From assembly GCA_026168605.1 (NCBI GenBank), contig JAPFDX010000034.1:138887-202886 (forward strand): a stretch of 64,000 bases of DNA. Reading direction: 5' to 3'. Made by a program: the position numbers and the translations under genes. Of the stretch, positions 51,991 to 60,292 are shown in pieces (the stretch's first letter is position 1; every line of letters starts with the position of its first letter). Origin of the DNA: Roseburia sp. (GTDB lineage: Bacteria > Bacillota > Clostridia > Lachnospirales > Lachnospiraceae). A model generated the notes under the pieces. The model saw only the letters and a program-made list of their open reading frames with translations, made no database searches and was not told the origin of the DNA.

Positions 51991-53529
51991 CTACGCACCT
52001 CCTATACTTCCAAGCACCTGCAGCATCACCGCCATCCCGACAGTGAGATCTGTCAGAAGCTTTCCGATCGCCGCAAGCACCGGATAGGAAAAGATCAGTT
52101 TCATCCGAAACGCCATCCTGCCATCCCGGATCGCATCTGCATTCTCCTGCATCTGCCCCGTCCGCTCCAAAAAACGGTTCATCTGCACGCCGACATTCCC
52201 GGTTCCGTTTTCCGAGAATGCGTGCAGCATCTTCATACAGCCTCCAATCTCCGGCAGATCAAAATTCCGGCAAAAATCCGTGTAGGTCTGCAGTTCTCCC
52301 GGGCGCTGCTTCATCCTCTCCCGCAGGGAGACCAGCTCATGACGCAGCACAGCGGGCGCTCTGTCCACCGATTTTACCAGTGCAACCTGCACATTATTAT
52401 TCTGCAATAACAACAGCATCTCCATCAGCCACTGCGGCAGAGCCAGATACATCGCCTCCGTCACATCCTTTTTCGCCAGACGATAGCCAAGCCTGCGGTA
52501 GCCGGCGAGAAATGCGGCAAGAGACATACCGATAACGGCAGGCAGCATCCACCCCGCGATCAGAAATCCTGCTGCCGCCACAAGAATCCCCGCAAAAAGC
52601 CAGTACTGCCACCGTTTTTTCTCCGCCTTCTCATAATTCATCACAAGATCATAGCTGTGCTGCACATATTCCGGCGCGTGGACATCCGTCTCGCTCAGCC
52701 AGTCCGCCGTCAGTCCTCTGGTGCTTTTCACCAGGATCTGAAGGAGCAGCAGGATAAAAACCGTCGACGACACCTGTATCACCGGAATGGAAAAGATGTC
52801 TGCCATGTCTCCCGTGTGAAACAACTGACGCATCCCCTCGAGCACATAGAGCGCCACCGCGCACAGCCCAACCGAAACCACGATCGAGATAATATTGTCC
52901 GTATGGTATTTCTTTTTTTCCGCCTGAAGCTGATATTCCCGTTTCTTCCACTTCTCAAGATCCTCCAGTATCAGCAGGATCGAATCCTCCGCCACGCCTC
53001 CATATGCCTCCGTTGCACGCAAAAGCTCGTGTACCAGCGTCAGCTTCGCACACTTATAATGCTCCTCAATGCGCAAAAGTCCTTCCGCGAGCACCCCCTG
53101 CTCCGTCTCCGGTTTTCCAAGCTCCATGTGGATCAGCGCGGCGTCGATACACCTTCGCATCTGTCCGTCGGGAAAAAGCTCCCTTGTTTCCTTTAACGCC
53201 CCGGTCACCTTTCCCGTTTTCTGAAAAGAATAGAGCATCTGCTCCATATATGCCACAACGTCCGCAAACCGTTTCTGCTCATACATCCGCTTATACATAT
53301 CCAGCACAAGAATGGGCAACACAAACGCCGCTGCCGCTGTGATCACGATCACATACACCGTCTCCAGCCGGAAAATCATTCCCAGCATCCCGCTCCCAAG
53401 CAGCGCTCCCAAAATCCACAGACTGTGCGCCTTCCATGAAAAATGATAACCGTAGATATCGACCTCGCGCTCCAGATTCCTTGGGTTCAGCAGCGCAAAC
53501 TTCTTCCATATTGTTTTTCTGCTCTTCAT
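51991..53529 (-). CDS. Tad pilus platform protein (fused TadB-TadC-like)
   Basis: 512 residues. Two GspF-type units occur in one chain. The first is near 75-250 (ADVVAYMEQMLYSFQKTGKV; LLRATEAYGGVAEDSILLIL) and the second near 370-495 (ALPQWLMEMLLLLQNNNVQV; MKMLHAFSENGTGNVGVQMN). Several membrane spans lie between and after them. In most Tad systems these are two proteins, TadB and TadC, forming the inner-membrane platform. The real start is the ATG at 53529 behind GAGGGG; it overlaps the ATPase stop by one base. The track ORF runs far into that gene. Confidence 0.82.
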   Translation of the reverse strand: MKSRKTIWKKFALLNPRNLEREVDIYGYHFSWKAHSLWILGALLGSGMLGMIFRLETVYVIVITAAAAFVLPILVLDMYKRMYEQKRFADVVAYMEQMLYSFQKTGKVTGALKETRELFPDGQMRRCIDAALIHMELGKPETEQGVLAEGLLRIEEHYKCAKLTLVHELLRATEAYGGVAEDSILLILEDLEKWKKREYQLQAEKKKYHTDNIISIVVSVGLCAVALYVLEGMRQLFHTGDMADIFSIPVIQVSSTVFILLLLQILVKSTRGLTADWLSETDVHAPEYVQHSYDLVMNYEKAEKKRWQYWLFAGILVAAAGFLIAGWMLPAVIGMSLAAFLAGYRRLGYRLAKKDVTEAMYLALPQWLMEMLLLLQNNNVQVALVKSVDRAPAVLRHELVSLRERMKQRPGELQTYTDFCRNFDLPEIGGCMKMLHAFSENGTGNVGVQMNRFLERTGQMQENADAIRDGRMAFRMKLIFSYPVLAAIGKLLTDLTVGMAVMLQVLGSIGGA

Positions 53530-54593
53530 TACTTCCCCTCTTTTACATACTTCTCCCACTCCGCACACGCAAAAGGATCTTCGATCCCCGCCCGTGCAAA
53601 ACGTTTCCGGATCGCGGGCGGAAACTCCCGCGATACCACCTCTCCGTCCTCCACCAGCATATAGATACAGTTTTCCTTTCCCTCCCTGCTGTAAAAGCAG
53701 AGCTGGTCGATATAACGCCGTATCTTCCCATCCGGCTGCCTGACGCAGCGGATTAAGATCCCGACATCCACATACCTGTAGATCCGGTTCTCCATCCGCC
53801 ACGCATCCTTTGAATCGCTCAGCATATTCTGAATGCGGTCCGGCAGCTTTCTGACATCGTCCAGGTGGATGGTCGTAAACCCGCTGACCCCAGTGCTCCA
53901 CTGCTCCAGAAGCGACAGCACCTCCACAGAGCGCGCCTCGGAGAGCACGAGCCATTTCGGATTCTGGCGCAGGCTCGCCTTGATCGCATCCGTGTAATCA
54001 AAGCCTGCGCCCACCCGCAGCTCGACGGCATCCGCACCCGGATTGATCTCGCCGTAATGAATCTCGTAGGAGTCCTCGATGGTGATGACACGTTCTGACT
54101 TTGGGATAAACTGCATAAAAAATTTGGCGCACTCTGTCTTTCCTGCGCCCGGCTCCCCGCCAAACACAAAATTCATCCCGACCCGCACGCAGTTGACCAG
54201 AAGCTTTAACATCTCCTCCGGCACATAGCCTTCCGCGAGCATCCGCGCAATGCTGTTGCGCACCATGCAGGGGGATTTCCGGATGCAGATGCTGATACCG
54301 GACGCCGTCACCGAATCGTGAATGATACTGATGCGCAGCTCCTTCGTATCCGCCTCCAAAATCTTGTTGGCATGGTTAAACTGCTTGTTCACACAGTTTG
54401 AAATATTGTGGGTGAACGTATGGATAAACTCCTCCGTCAACTGCTCCTTTGCGCGGTAGCGCCCTCTCCGCAGGTCCGTGATCCACAGCTCCCTGCCGTT
54501 ATAGTCCACGTCCGTCACATTCGGCAACTGCAGATATTTCCACAACACGCCAAACTGCTCTGCCGTCGGCTCAAATGTCAGAATCTCTCCCAT
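53529..54593 (-). CDS. tadA: TadA/CpaF-type secretion ATPase
   Basis: 354 residues, shorter than usual TadA (~420-480). Walker A is FGGEPGAGKTECAKF, the Asp/Glu box is ITIEDSYEIHY, the region LVLSEARSVEVLSLL replaces the common GEIRG motif, and a His box is TTIHLDD. It powers assembly of the pilus from the cytosolic face. The ATG follows AGGAGG. It is flanked by a small pilin gene and the platform gene. Confidence 0.87.
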   Translation of the reverse strand: MGEILTFEPTAEQFGVLWKYLQLPNVTDVDYNGRELWITDLRRGRYRAKEQLTEEFIHTFTHNISNCVNKQFNHANKILEADTKELRISIIHDSVTASGISICIRKSPCMVRNSIARMLAEGYVPEEMLKLLVNCVRVGMNFVFGGEPGAGKTECAKFFMQFIPKSERVITIEDSYEIHYGEINPGADAVELRVGAGFDYTDAIKASLRQNPKWLVLSEARSVEVLSLLEQWSTGVSGFTTIHLDDVRKLPDRIQNMLSDSKDAWRMENRIYRYVDVGILIRCVRQPDGKIRRYIDQLCFYSREGKENCIYMLVEDGEVVSREFPPAIRKRFARAGIEDPFACAEWEKYVKEGK

Positions 54594-54602
54594 GGTCTCC
54601 TC

Positions 54603-54767
54603 CTACGACAACTGCCCCATACTGGAAAAGAATCCCGTCAGCGCATTTTTAAACTCCGCCGCCACATAGCCGTTTTCCGAGAGCGCTGCCACAAGGATCG
54701 CCCCAAGCGCCAGCAGCACGATCACCGCCAGAATTGCATTTCCGTAATGTTTCATGATCTGTTCCAT
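54603..54767 (-). CDS. Small Flp-like pilin, 54 aa
   Basis: Not in the ORF track. It begins MEQIMKHYGNAILAVIVLLA and ends SSMGQLS. GGAGG lies eight bases upstream. The head is followed by a hydrophobic helix and a short polar tail (ENGYVAAEFKNALTGFFSS), which fits a Flp1-like major pilin. It sits nine bases before tadA. Confidence 0.78.
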   Translation of the reverse strand: MEQIMKHYGNAILAVIVLLALGAILVAALSENGYVAAEFKNALTGFFSSMGQLS

Positions 54768-54847
54768 ATTCCAATCCTCCATCTTTTTTTACTTACTATT
54801 TTTATTTGTTACTTGTTATTACTCTTTCACGTTCTGTCTCATCCTGC

Positions 54848-55393
54848 TCATAGGAAGTCCTCTCCCGCCAGCCTTAGCATACGGTCCGCCGCCCGTTTCA
54901 CACTGCGGATAAACCGCTCGTTTTCAAACGTCGCAGGCTCTGTGTGCTGGCTTCTGATAAAATCTTCTCCCACGCCGCGCCGAAGCGCCTCCGCAAATGC
55001 AGGATTATAGGGAATGACCGCTACCCGTTCCGGCGGTATGCGGTACATACGGCACAGATACGCCTCGTCCGCACCCTCCTCGCCGTCACGGTTCTCCAGC
55101 AGAAACATCGCCCTCCTCGCTACGTGAAAATCTTCGGCAAAGAAGCGTGCAATGCTCTCCTTTTTACTCCTGAGGTTCACAACGGCAAGATCCGCGTGCC
55201 ATAAAAAATGACACCGTCTGCCCGAAAATCCCGTTCCGCAGTCACTGACCGCGATCTTCCCCGTATCCTCCCGCAGAAAACGTCCGGTCACCACGCACTC
55301 TTCCCCACAAAGAGCGCGAAGCATCCCCGTCACAGCCACCATATGCGCAGTTGTGCCGCTGGCGTGTTCCCTGCCCCAGAACACAAGGTTCAT
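54848..55393 (-). CDS. TadZ-like localisation protein
   Basis: 181 residues. The N-terminus NLVFWGREHASGTTAHMVAV looks like the P-loop region of TadZ/CpaE/MinD-type proteins but lacks the lysines of a working deviant Walker A. HADLAVVNLRSKKES and FLLENRD follow at positions of the usual switch regions. TadZ marks the site of pilus assembly at the membrane. It is the first substantial gene of the operon. Its ATG overlaps a small upstream ORF (ATGA) and has GGAGAAGG upstream. Confidence 0.68.
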   Translation of the reverse strand: MNLVFWGREHASGTTAHMVAVTGMLRALCGEECVVTGRFLREDTGKIAVSDCGTGFSGRRCHFLWHADLAVVNLRSKKESIARFFAEDFHVARRAMFLLENRDGEEGADEAYLCRMYRIPPERVAVIPYNPAFAEALRRGVGEDFIRSQHTEPATFENERFIRSVKRAADRMLRLAGEDFL

Positions 55394-55476
55394 CCGTGCC
55401 TTCTCCGTATTCTGTTGTGTTCATAAAAAGTGAAATATCTGGAATCATTCCAAGAACTGTGGGATTTCACATTCAT
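55390..55476 (-). CDS. Small basic upstream ORF (28 aa) coupled to tadZ-like gene
   Basis: Starts at the ATG at 55476 with AGGAGG nine bases upstream. It reads MNVKSHSSWNDSRYF and ends in an Arg-rich NRIRRRHG, with its stop overlapping the tadZ start. It is about 75 nt after the predicted transcription start. It may be a coupling leader rather than a functional protein. Confidence 0.4.
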   Translation of the reverse strand: MNVKSHSSWNDSRYFTFYEHNRIRRRHG

Positions 55477-55556
55477 CCTCTCGTACCTCCTCATTTCAGC
55501 AGATGAAACAAGTGCGATACACAAGCGAACCCACATATTTGATAAAAGATGGTTGT

Positions 55557-55585
55557 ATTATAATCCTTTTCTTTACGTTTGTAAA
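55557..55585 (-). promoter_or_regulatory. Promoter of Tad-like operon
   Basis: On the minus strand TTTACA (55580-55585), 17 bp and TATAAT (55557-55562). The remaining ~115 bp up to the divergent DegV gene are AT-rich and include another TATAAT near 55643 on the plus strand, probably for degV, with a weak -35. Confidence 0.65.
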
Positions 55586-55700
55586 TACTGTTTTTCGAAA
55601 AAAAATTATTTATAAAACTTTTATTTTTGTCACAATTCATTTATAATATCCTTAACAAAAAAGATGTATTTTTTCGCAACATACCATTTTAGGAGGCTTC

Positions 55701-56573
55701 ATGAAAAACTTTATCATCACTACCGATACCACCTGCGACCTTCCCGCGGAATATATCACCGGGCACCGGATCGGTATGCTTTCCCTCACCTACACCATCG
55801 ACGGAAAGACTTACAGTTGGGAAAATCCCCTTCCGGTCGCAGATTTCTACAACTATATGCGCGCGGGTTCTCTGCCCACGACCTCCCAGGCAAACCCCGA
55901 GGAGGCAAAAATGCTTTTTGAGCGTATCATACGGGAGCAGGACTGCGATATCCTGCACATCGCCTTCTCTTCCGGTCTGAGCGGAAGCTACAACAGCAGC
56001 AGGATCGCGGCGGAGGAGCTCTCTGAGGAGTACCCCGGTCACCGCATCGTCGTCATCGACTCTCTGTGCGCTTCCCTCGGTGAGGGACTGCTCGTCCACA
56101 AGGCTGTCACATTGAAATCGGAGGGCAGATCCCTTGAGGAAACTGCTGCCTGGCTGGAAGAAAATAAGCTTCATCTCGTACATAATTTCACGGTAGACGA
56201 CCTTTTCCACCTCTACCGGGGCGGGCGCGTGTCAAAAACCGCCGCGTTCGTCGGCACAATGATCAACCTAAAGCCGATCCTCCATGTGGACAATGAAGGT
56301 CATCTGATCCCGCTCTCCAAAGTGCGCGGACGCAAAAAGTCCATGATCGCCCTCGTGGATGCCATGGAAAAGCAGGTCGGCTCGTGGAGGGACAAAAACG
56401 ATATAATTTTCATCAGCCACGGAGACTGTGAGGACGAAGCGCAGTTTGTCGCAGACCTGATCAAAAAACGCCTTGGCTACGACAGCTTTCTGATCAACCA
56501 CGTCGGTCCTACGATCGGTGCACACACGGGTCCCGGCGTACTCGCACTCTTTTATATGGGTGATTTTCGTTAA
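55701..56573 (+). CDS. DegV family fatty-acid-binding protein
   Basis: 290 residues. It begins IITTDTTCDLPAEYI, and FSSGLSGSYNSSRIAAEE and GRVSKTAAFVGTMINLKPIL line the lipid pocket. DegV/FakB proteins bind a fatty acid and present it to the FakA kinase. Which fatty acid is unknown. The start follows TAGGAGG. It is followed 32 bp later by a membrane protease-like gene. Confidence 0.93.
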   Translation: MKNFIITTDTTCDLPAEYITGHRIGMLSLTYTIDGKTYSWENPLPVADFYNYMRAGSLPTTSQANPEEAKMLFERIIREQDCDILHIAFSSGLSGSYNSSRIAAEELSEEYPGHRIVVIDSLCASLGEGLLVHKAVTLKSEGRSLEETAAWLEENKLHLVHNFTVDDLFHLYRGGRVSKTAAFVGTMINLKPILHVDNEGHLIPLSKVRGRKKSMIALVDAMEKQVGSWRDKNDIIFISHGDCEDEAQFVADLIKKRLGYDSFLINHVGPTIGAHTGPGVLALFYMGDFR

Positions 56574-56605
56574 CGATAAGGCAATCGTCGGAATGGAGGA
56601 ATTTT

Positions 56606-57448
56606 ATGAATGAAGTATTGACATCCCAGGCAGCTATGCAGGTTTCTTCCGGCGCGATCGGCGGTATGATATTTTCTATGGTTGTCTCGATTTTAGGACC
56701 CGTGCTGCTGCTGATCGTCTGGCGTTTGAAAAAGAAATGTAACCTGATACCTGCCGTTGCCGGCGCGGTCACTTTTATCGTCGCCGCGCTCATACTGGAG
56801 GACATCCCGAAATATTTTCTGTTCTCCGGAACAAACGGCGTCTCGGAATATATTTTAAACCACGCGTGGGCATATGCCCTGACCGGCGCGCTTCTCGCAG
56901 GAATCTTTGAGGAGTGCGGGCGTTTTATCACGTTCCGCTGGTTTTTAGGAAATCACACGGCAAAGGAGACTGCCATCACCTACGGCATCGGACACGGCGG
57001 GATCGAATGTATCCTTCTGCTGGGCGTTGGCATGATATCCAACCTCTCCCTCGCCTTTGCGATCAACAGCGGCGCGCTCACCACCCTGATCGGACAGCTC
57101 CCCGCAGATCAGGCAGCCGCCTATGAGCTGATCGCGGCAAACCTCTCCGCCTCCACCTTCTCCCTGTTTTTGTGGAGTGTATGGGAGCGCATTTTTGCGT
57201 TACTGTTCCACATCGCACTTTCCGTACTCGTGTTTGCGGCCGCGCAGGACAAATCCAGAATCTACCTCTTCCCGCTTGCCATACTGCTGCACGCAGGACT
57301 TGATATTTTTGCCGCGCTGTACCAGTTTGGCGTGATCGGTCTTCCCGTTACGGAGTTGCTGATCACAGTGCTCTCGATCGCCTGCGCATTCTTCGCGTTC
57401 CGGCTTTACCGCAGGATTGGCGCAGATTCCGATTCGCAGGCTATATAG
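56606..57448 (+). CDS. YhfC-type intramembrane glutamic protease
   Basis: 280 residues with about eight membrane spans. Motifs of the CPBP/YhfC class are FEECGRFITFRW, YGIGHGGIECILLLG and ILLHAGLDIFAAL, giving the glutamates and histidines of the proposed active site. Targets are unknown. It ends just before a strong terminator. Confidence 0.82.
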   Translation: MNEVLTSQAAMQVSSGAIGGMIFSMVVSILGPVLLLIVWRLKKKCNLIPAVAGAVTFIVAALILEDIPKYFLFSGTNGVSEYILNHAWAYALTGALLAGIFEECGRFITFRWFLGNHTAKETAITYGIGHGGIECILLLGVGMISNLSLAFAINSGALTTLIGQLPADQAAAYELIAANLSASTFSLFLWSVWERIFALLFHIALSVLVFAAAQDKSRIYLFPLAILLHAGLDIFAALYQFGVIGLPVTELLITVLSIACAFFAFRLYRRIGADSDSQAI

Positions 57449-57450
57449 AA

Positions 57451-57487
57451 AAAATCGCAGCGCCGAAAATCTACGCTGCGATTTTTT
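57451..57487. terminator. Bidirectional terminator between YhfC-type gene and purB
   Basis: AAAATCGCAGCG and CGCTGCGATTTT form a 12-bp stem with an 11-base loop and a T run on each strand, between convergent genes. Confidence 0.92.
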
Positions 57488-57496
57488 ATCTGCATA

Positions 57497-58948
57497 TTAC
57501 ACATGAATCTCTGCTGTCACGCCAAGTTCCTCTTTATTGGCTTCCAGCACGGGATTTACCACCTTTTCCAAAAACTTCTCCACCTGAAGCGGGGAGCGTC
57601 CCACATATTTCGCCGGGTTCATCGCCGCATGAAGTTCATCCAGTGTGAGGTTAAACTCCGGATCTGCCGCGATCAGCTCAAGGAGATTATTCTCTTTCCC
57701 CTCCTCCTTTACCGTCCTGCCCGCCTGCATGGAAAGCGTGCGGATCTTCTCATGCAGCTCCTGACGGTTTCCGCCATTCTTCACCGCATCCATCATGATA
57801 TTCTCCGTCGCCATAAACGGAAGCTCCGCCATCAGGTGCTTCGTGATGACCTTGTCATACACGACAAGCCCGTCCACCACATTTAAGCAGAGATCCAAAA
57901 TGCCGTCCACCGCCAGAAAGCCCTCCGGCACGGAAAGTCTCTTGTTCGCCGAATCGTCCAGCGTGCGCTCAAACCACTGCGTTGCGGACGTCACCGCCGG
58001 ATTTAAGGCGTCTACCATCACATAGCGCGCCAGTGACGCAATGCGCTCCGAGCGCATCGGATTGCGCTTGTATGCCATCGCAGAAGAACCGATCTGGTTC
58101 TTTTCAAACGGCTCCTCGACCTCCTTCAAATGCTGGAGCAGGCGGATGTCATTGGACATCTTGTGTGCGCTTGCCGCGATCCCCGCGAGCACATTTAACA
58201 CCCTCGTGTCAACCTTTCTCGAATAGGTCTGTCCCGAAACGGCATAACACTCGGCGAATCCCATCTTTTTGGCGATCATCGGATCAATCCTGTCGATCGT
58301 CTCCTGATCCCCGTCAAACAGCTCCAAAAAGCTTGCCTGCGTGCCCGTCGTCCCCTTCGAGCCGAGAAGCTTCAAGCTGCCCATCACATACTCCAGATCC
58401 TCCAGATCCATCAGAAACTCCTGCGCCCAGAGTGTCGCGCGCTTTCCGACTGTCGTCGGCTGCGCCGGCTGGAAATGTGTAAACGCCAGCGTCGGGAGAC
58501 TCTTATAGGTATCCGCAAACTTCGCAAGCTCCGCGATCACACTGACGAGCTTTCTGTGCACCAGCTTTAACGCCTCATGCATCACGATAATGTCCGTGTT
58601 GTCGCCGACATAGCAGGAAGTCGCACCCAAATGGATGATGCCCGCCGCCTTCGGACACTGCTGCCCGTAAGCATAGACATGGCTCATGACATCGTGGCGC
58701 ACCAGCTTCTCGCGCTCCTTCGCCACCTCGTAATTGATGTCATGGATATGCGCTTTCATCTCGTCAATCTGTTCCTGCGTGATGACCGGTCTGCCATTCT
58801 CGCTGAGTCCAAGCTCCATCTCCGTCTCCGCGAGCGCGATCCAGAGCTTTCTCCATGTGGAAAATTTCATATCCGGCGAAAAAATATACTGCATTTCCCT
58901 GCTCGCATAGCGCTCGGACAGCGGACTTTCATATCTGTCTGTACCCAT
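57497..58948 (-). CDS. purB: Adenylosuccinate lyase
   Basis: 483 residues. The fumarase-superfamily signature is SSAMAYKRNPMRSERIA, and THFQPAQPTTVGKRA and LGATSCYVGDNTD are conserved. It removes fumarate from SAICAR and from adenylosuccinate in purine synthesis. It follows purC by 24 bp, and the two enzymes act in succession. Confidence 0.97.
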   Translation of the reverse strand: MGTDRYESPLSERYASREMQYIFSPDMKFSTWRKLWIALAETEMELGLSENGRPVITQEQIDEMKAHIHDINYEVAKEREKLVRHDVMSHVYAYGQQCPKAAGIIHLGATSCYVGDNTDIIVMHEALKLVHRKLVSVIAELAKFADTYKSLPTLAFTHFQPAQPTTVGKRATLWAQEFLMDLEDLEYVMGSLKLLGSKGTTGTQASFLELFDGDQETIDRIDPMIAKKMGFAECYAVSGQTYSRKVDTRVLNVLAGIAASAHKMSNDIRLLQHLKEVEEPFEKNQIGSSAMAYKRNPMRSERIASLARYVMVDALNPAVTSATQWFERTLDDSANKRLSVPEGFLAVDGILDLCLNVVDGLVVYDKVITKHLMAELPFMATENIMMDAVKNGGNRQELHEKIRTLSMQAGRTVKEEGKENNLLELIAADPEFNLTLDELHAAMNPAKYVGRSPLQVEKFLEKVVNPVLEANKEELGVTAEIHV

Positions 58949-58972
58949 ATCGTTCTCCTCTATCTTCCTTCC

Positions 58973-59848
58973 CTAAGCTTCAAATTTCGTTCCCGTCAAA
59001 AGCTCAAACGCTTCTTTGTACTTGTCTACGGTTTTATCCACAACCTCCTGCGGCAGCAGAAGATCATTGTCCGGGTTTGCCTTTAACCAGTCCCTGACAA
59101 ACTGCTTGTCAAAGGAAGGCTGTCCCTTGCCTGCCTCATAGCCCGCAAGCGGCCAGAATCTGGAACTGTCCGGCGTCAGCATCTCATCGCCGAGCACCAC
59201 GCAGCCGTTCTCATCGAGACCGAACTCAAACTTGGTATCCGCGATGATGATCCCCTTGGAAAGCGCATACTCTGCGCATTTCTTGTAGAGGGCGATCGTC
59301 TTGTCACGGATCTGCGCCGCATAATCTGCGCCTTTGCCCGGATAAATCTTCTCCAGGATCTCCACGCTTTCCTCAAAGGAAATATTCTCGTCGTGCAGAC
59401 CGATCTCCGCCTTCGTACTCGGTGTGTAGATCGGCTCAGGAAGCTTGTCTGACTCCACCAGTCCCTCCGGAAGTCTAATGCCGCATACCGTTCCATTCTC
59501 CTGATAGCTTACCCATCCGCTTCCCGTAATATATCCGCGCACAATGCACTCGATCGGAAGCATCTCAAGCTTCTTGCACATCATGCTGTTTCCGTCAAAT
59601 CTCTCATTTCTGAAAAATTCCGGCATATCGCATACGTCCACAGAAATCATATGATTCGGCACAATATCCCTGGTGAAATCAAACCAGAACTTCGACATCT
59701 GGGTCAGGATCGCACCCTTTTTTGTGATCTCATTCTTTAAAATATGGTCAAACGCTGAGATTCTGTCTGTTGCAACAATGATAAGGCTGTCTCCGTTATC
59801 GTATACCTCACGTACTTTTCCCTCTTTGAATGGTCTGTATTCCTGCAT
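58973..59848 (-). CDS. purC: SAICAR synthase
   Basis: 291 residues, an ATP-dependent ligase that joins CAIR and aspartate. Marks are REVYDNGDSLIIVATDRISA, LPIECIVRGYITGSGW and IIADTKFEFGLDENG. The second ATG (59848) is spaced six bases from GAGG and is preferred. It is the first gene of a purC-purB operon with a good promoter. No purine riboswitch or PurR box is apparent in the short leader. Confidence 0.96.
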   Translation of the reverse strand: MQEYRPFKEGKVREVYDNGDSLIIVATDRISAFDHILKNEITKKGAILTQMSKFWFDFTRDIVPNHMISVDVCDMPEFFRNERFDGNSMMCKKLEMLPIECIVRGYITGSGWVSYQENGTVCGIRLPEGLVESDKLPEPIYTPSTKAEIGLHDENISFEESVEILEKIYPGKGADYAAQIRDKTIALYKKCAEYALSKGIIIADTKFEFGLDENGCVVLGDEMLTPDSSRFWPLAGYEAGKGQPSFDKQFVRDWLKANPDNDLLLPQEVVDKTVDKYKEAFELLTGTKFEA

Positions 59849-59925
59849 TTTCATCCTCTTTTCCGACGGTGCGGACGCTTGTCGCGGACGCCTGTCACTG
59901 ATTCTTGTGTTTTCTTTACGCCCAA

Positions 59926-59955
59926 ATTATAATACAGTCTCTTTTACAAAGTCAA
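59926..59955 (-). promoter_or_regulatory. Promoter of purC-purB
   Basis: On the minus strand TTGACT (59950-59955), 18 bp and TATAAT (59926-59931), with a leader of about 70 nt. Confidence 0.7.
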
Positions 59956-60049
59956 TCTCTTTGCCCTTATTTTATTAGAAAAATCAAATATTTTATCCTA
60001 CTCATTAGTATTTCTTATCAATATATTTAAGAAAAGTTTATTTTCCTAC

Positions 60050-60078
60050 TTGACGTACTTTAGTACCAGTTGTATAAT
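60050..60078 (+). promoter_or_regulatory. Strong promoter of the candidate sRNA, with inverted repeat
   Basis: TTGACG (60050-60055), 17 bp and TATAAT (60073-60078) on the plus strand. The spacer holds TACTTTAGT (60056-60064), and the inverted match ACTAAAGTA lies at 60095-60103, after the start site. This could be a repressor site pair. Confidence 0.75.
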
Positions 60079-60084
60079 AACATC

Positions 60085-60235
60085 ATCAATTAGGACTAAA
60101 GTATCATTGCAATTATCTAAAATTTATATAACTCCTCTTTATCTGCCCAGGGCAGATGCCCGGAGAATCTTCCATTGTTTCTCCGGTATATGACACTGGA
60201 AAAAGCAGTTCCTCCCCCGGAACTGCTTTTTCATT
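60085..60235 (+). ncRNA. Candidate small RNA (about 150 nt)
   Basis: A short transcription unit between a strong promoter and a perfect terminator, with no credible ORF. The predicted RNA has an AU-rich single-stranded 5' part with ACUCCUCUUU, which is complementary to GAGGAGU ribosome sites. Two hairpins follow (ATCTGCC/GGCAGAT near 60142; CCGGAGAA/TTCTCCGG near 60161-60186), then the terminator with a C-rich loop. A CU-rich, unpaired stretch and a C-rich loop are common in Firmicute regulatory RNAs. It is not recognised as a known family. It lies between divergent purC and convergent gpmI. Confidence 0.55.
60199..60232 (+). terminator. Terminator of the candidate sRNA
   Basis: GAAAAAGCAGTTCC and GGAACTGCTTTTTC form a 14-bp perfect stem with loop TCCCCC. 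It works on either strand, but gpmI has its own terminator upstream of it on the minus strand. Confidence 0.92.
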
Positions 60236-60250
60236 TCCCAAAAACATCTA

Positions 60251-60277
60251 CAAAAAGCGGCACGCACCACGTGCCGC
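60251..60277 (-). terminator. Terminator of the glycolytic operon
   Basis: GCGGCACG and CGTGCCGC form a stem with a five-base loop, followed on the minus strand by TTTTTG, 16 bp after the gpmI stop. Confidence 0.9.
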
Positions 60278-60292
60278 CCGTTGTCTGTCTCT

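Noticed and set aside
53530-53955. N-terminal extension of the TadB-TadC-like ORF
   Set aside because: It reads an out-of-frame part of tadA; the ATG at 53529 has a ribosome site and overlaps the tadA stop by one base.
59855-60049. Purine riboswitch or PurR box before purC
   Set aside because: The leader is about 70 nt with no aptamer-like three-way junction, and no CGAA-type PurBox pair was found.
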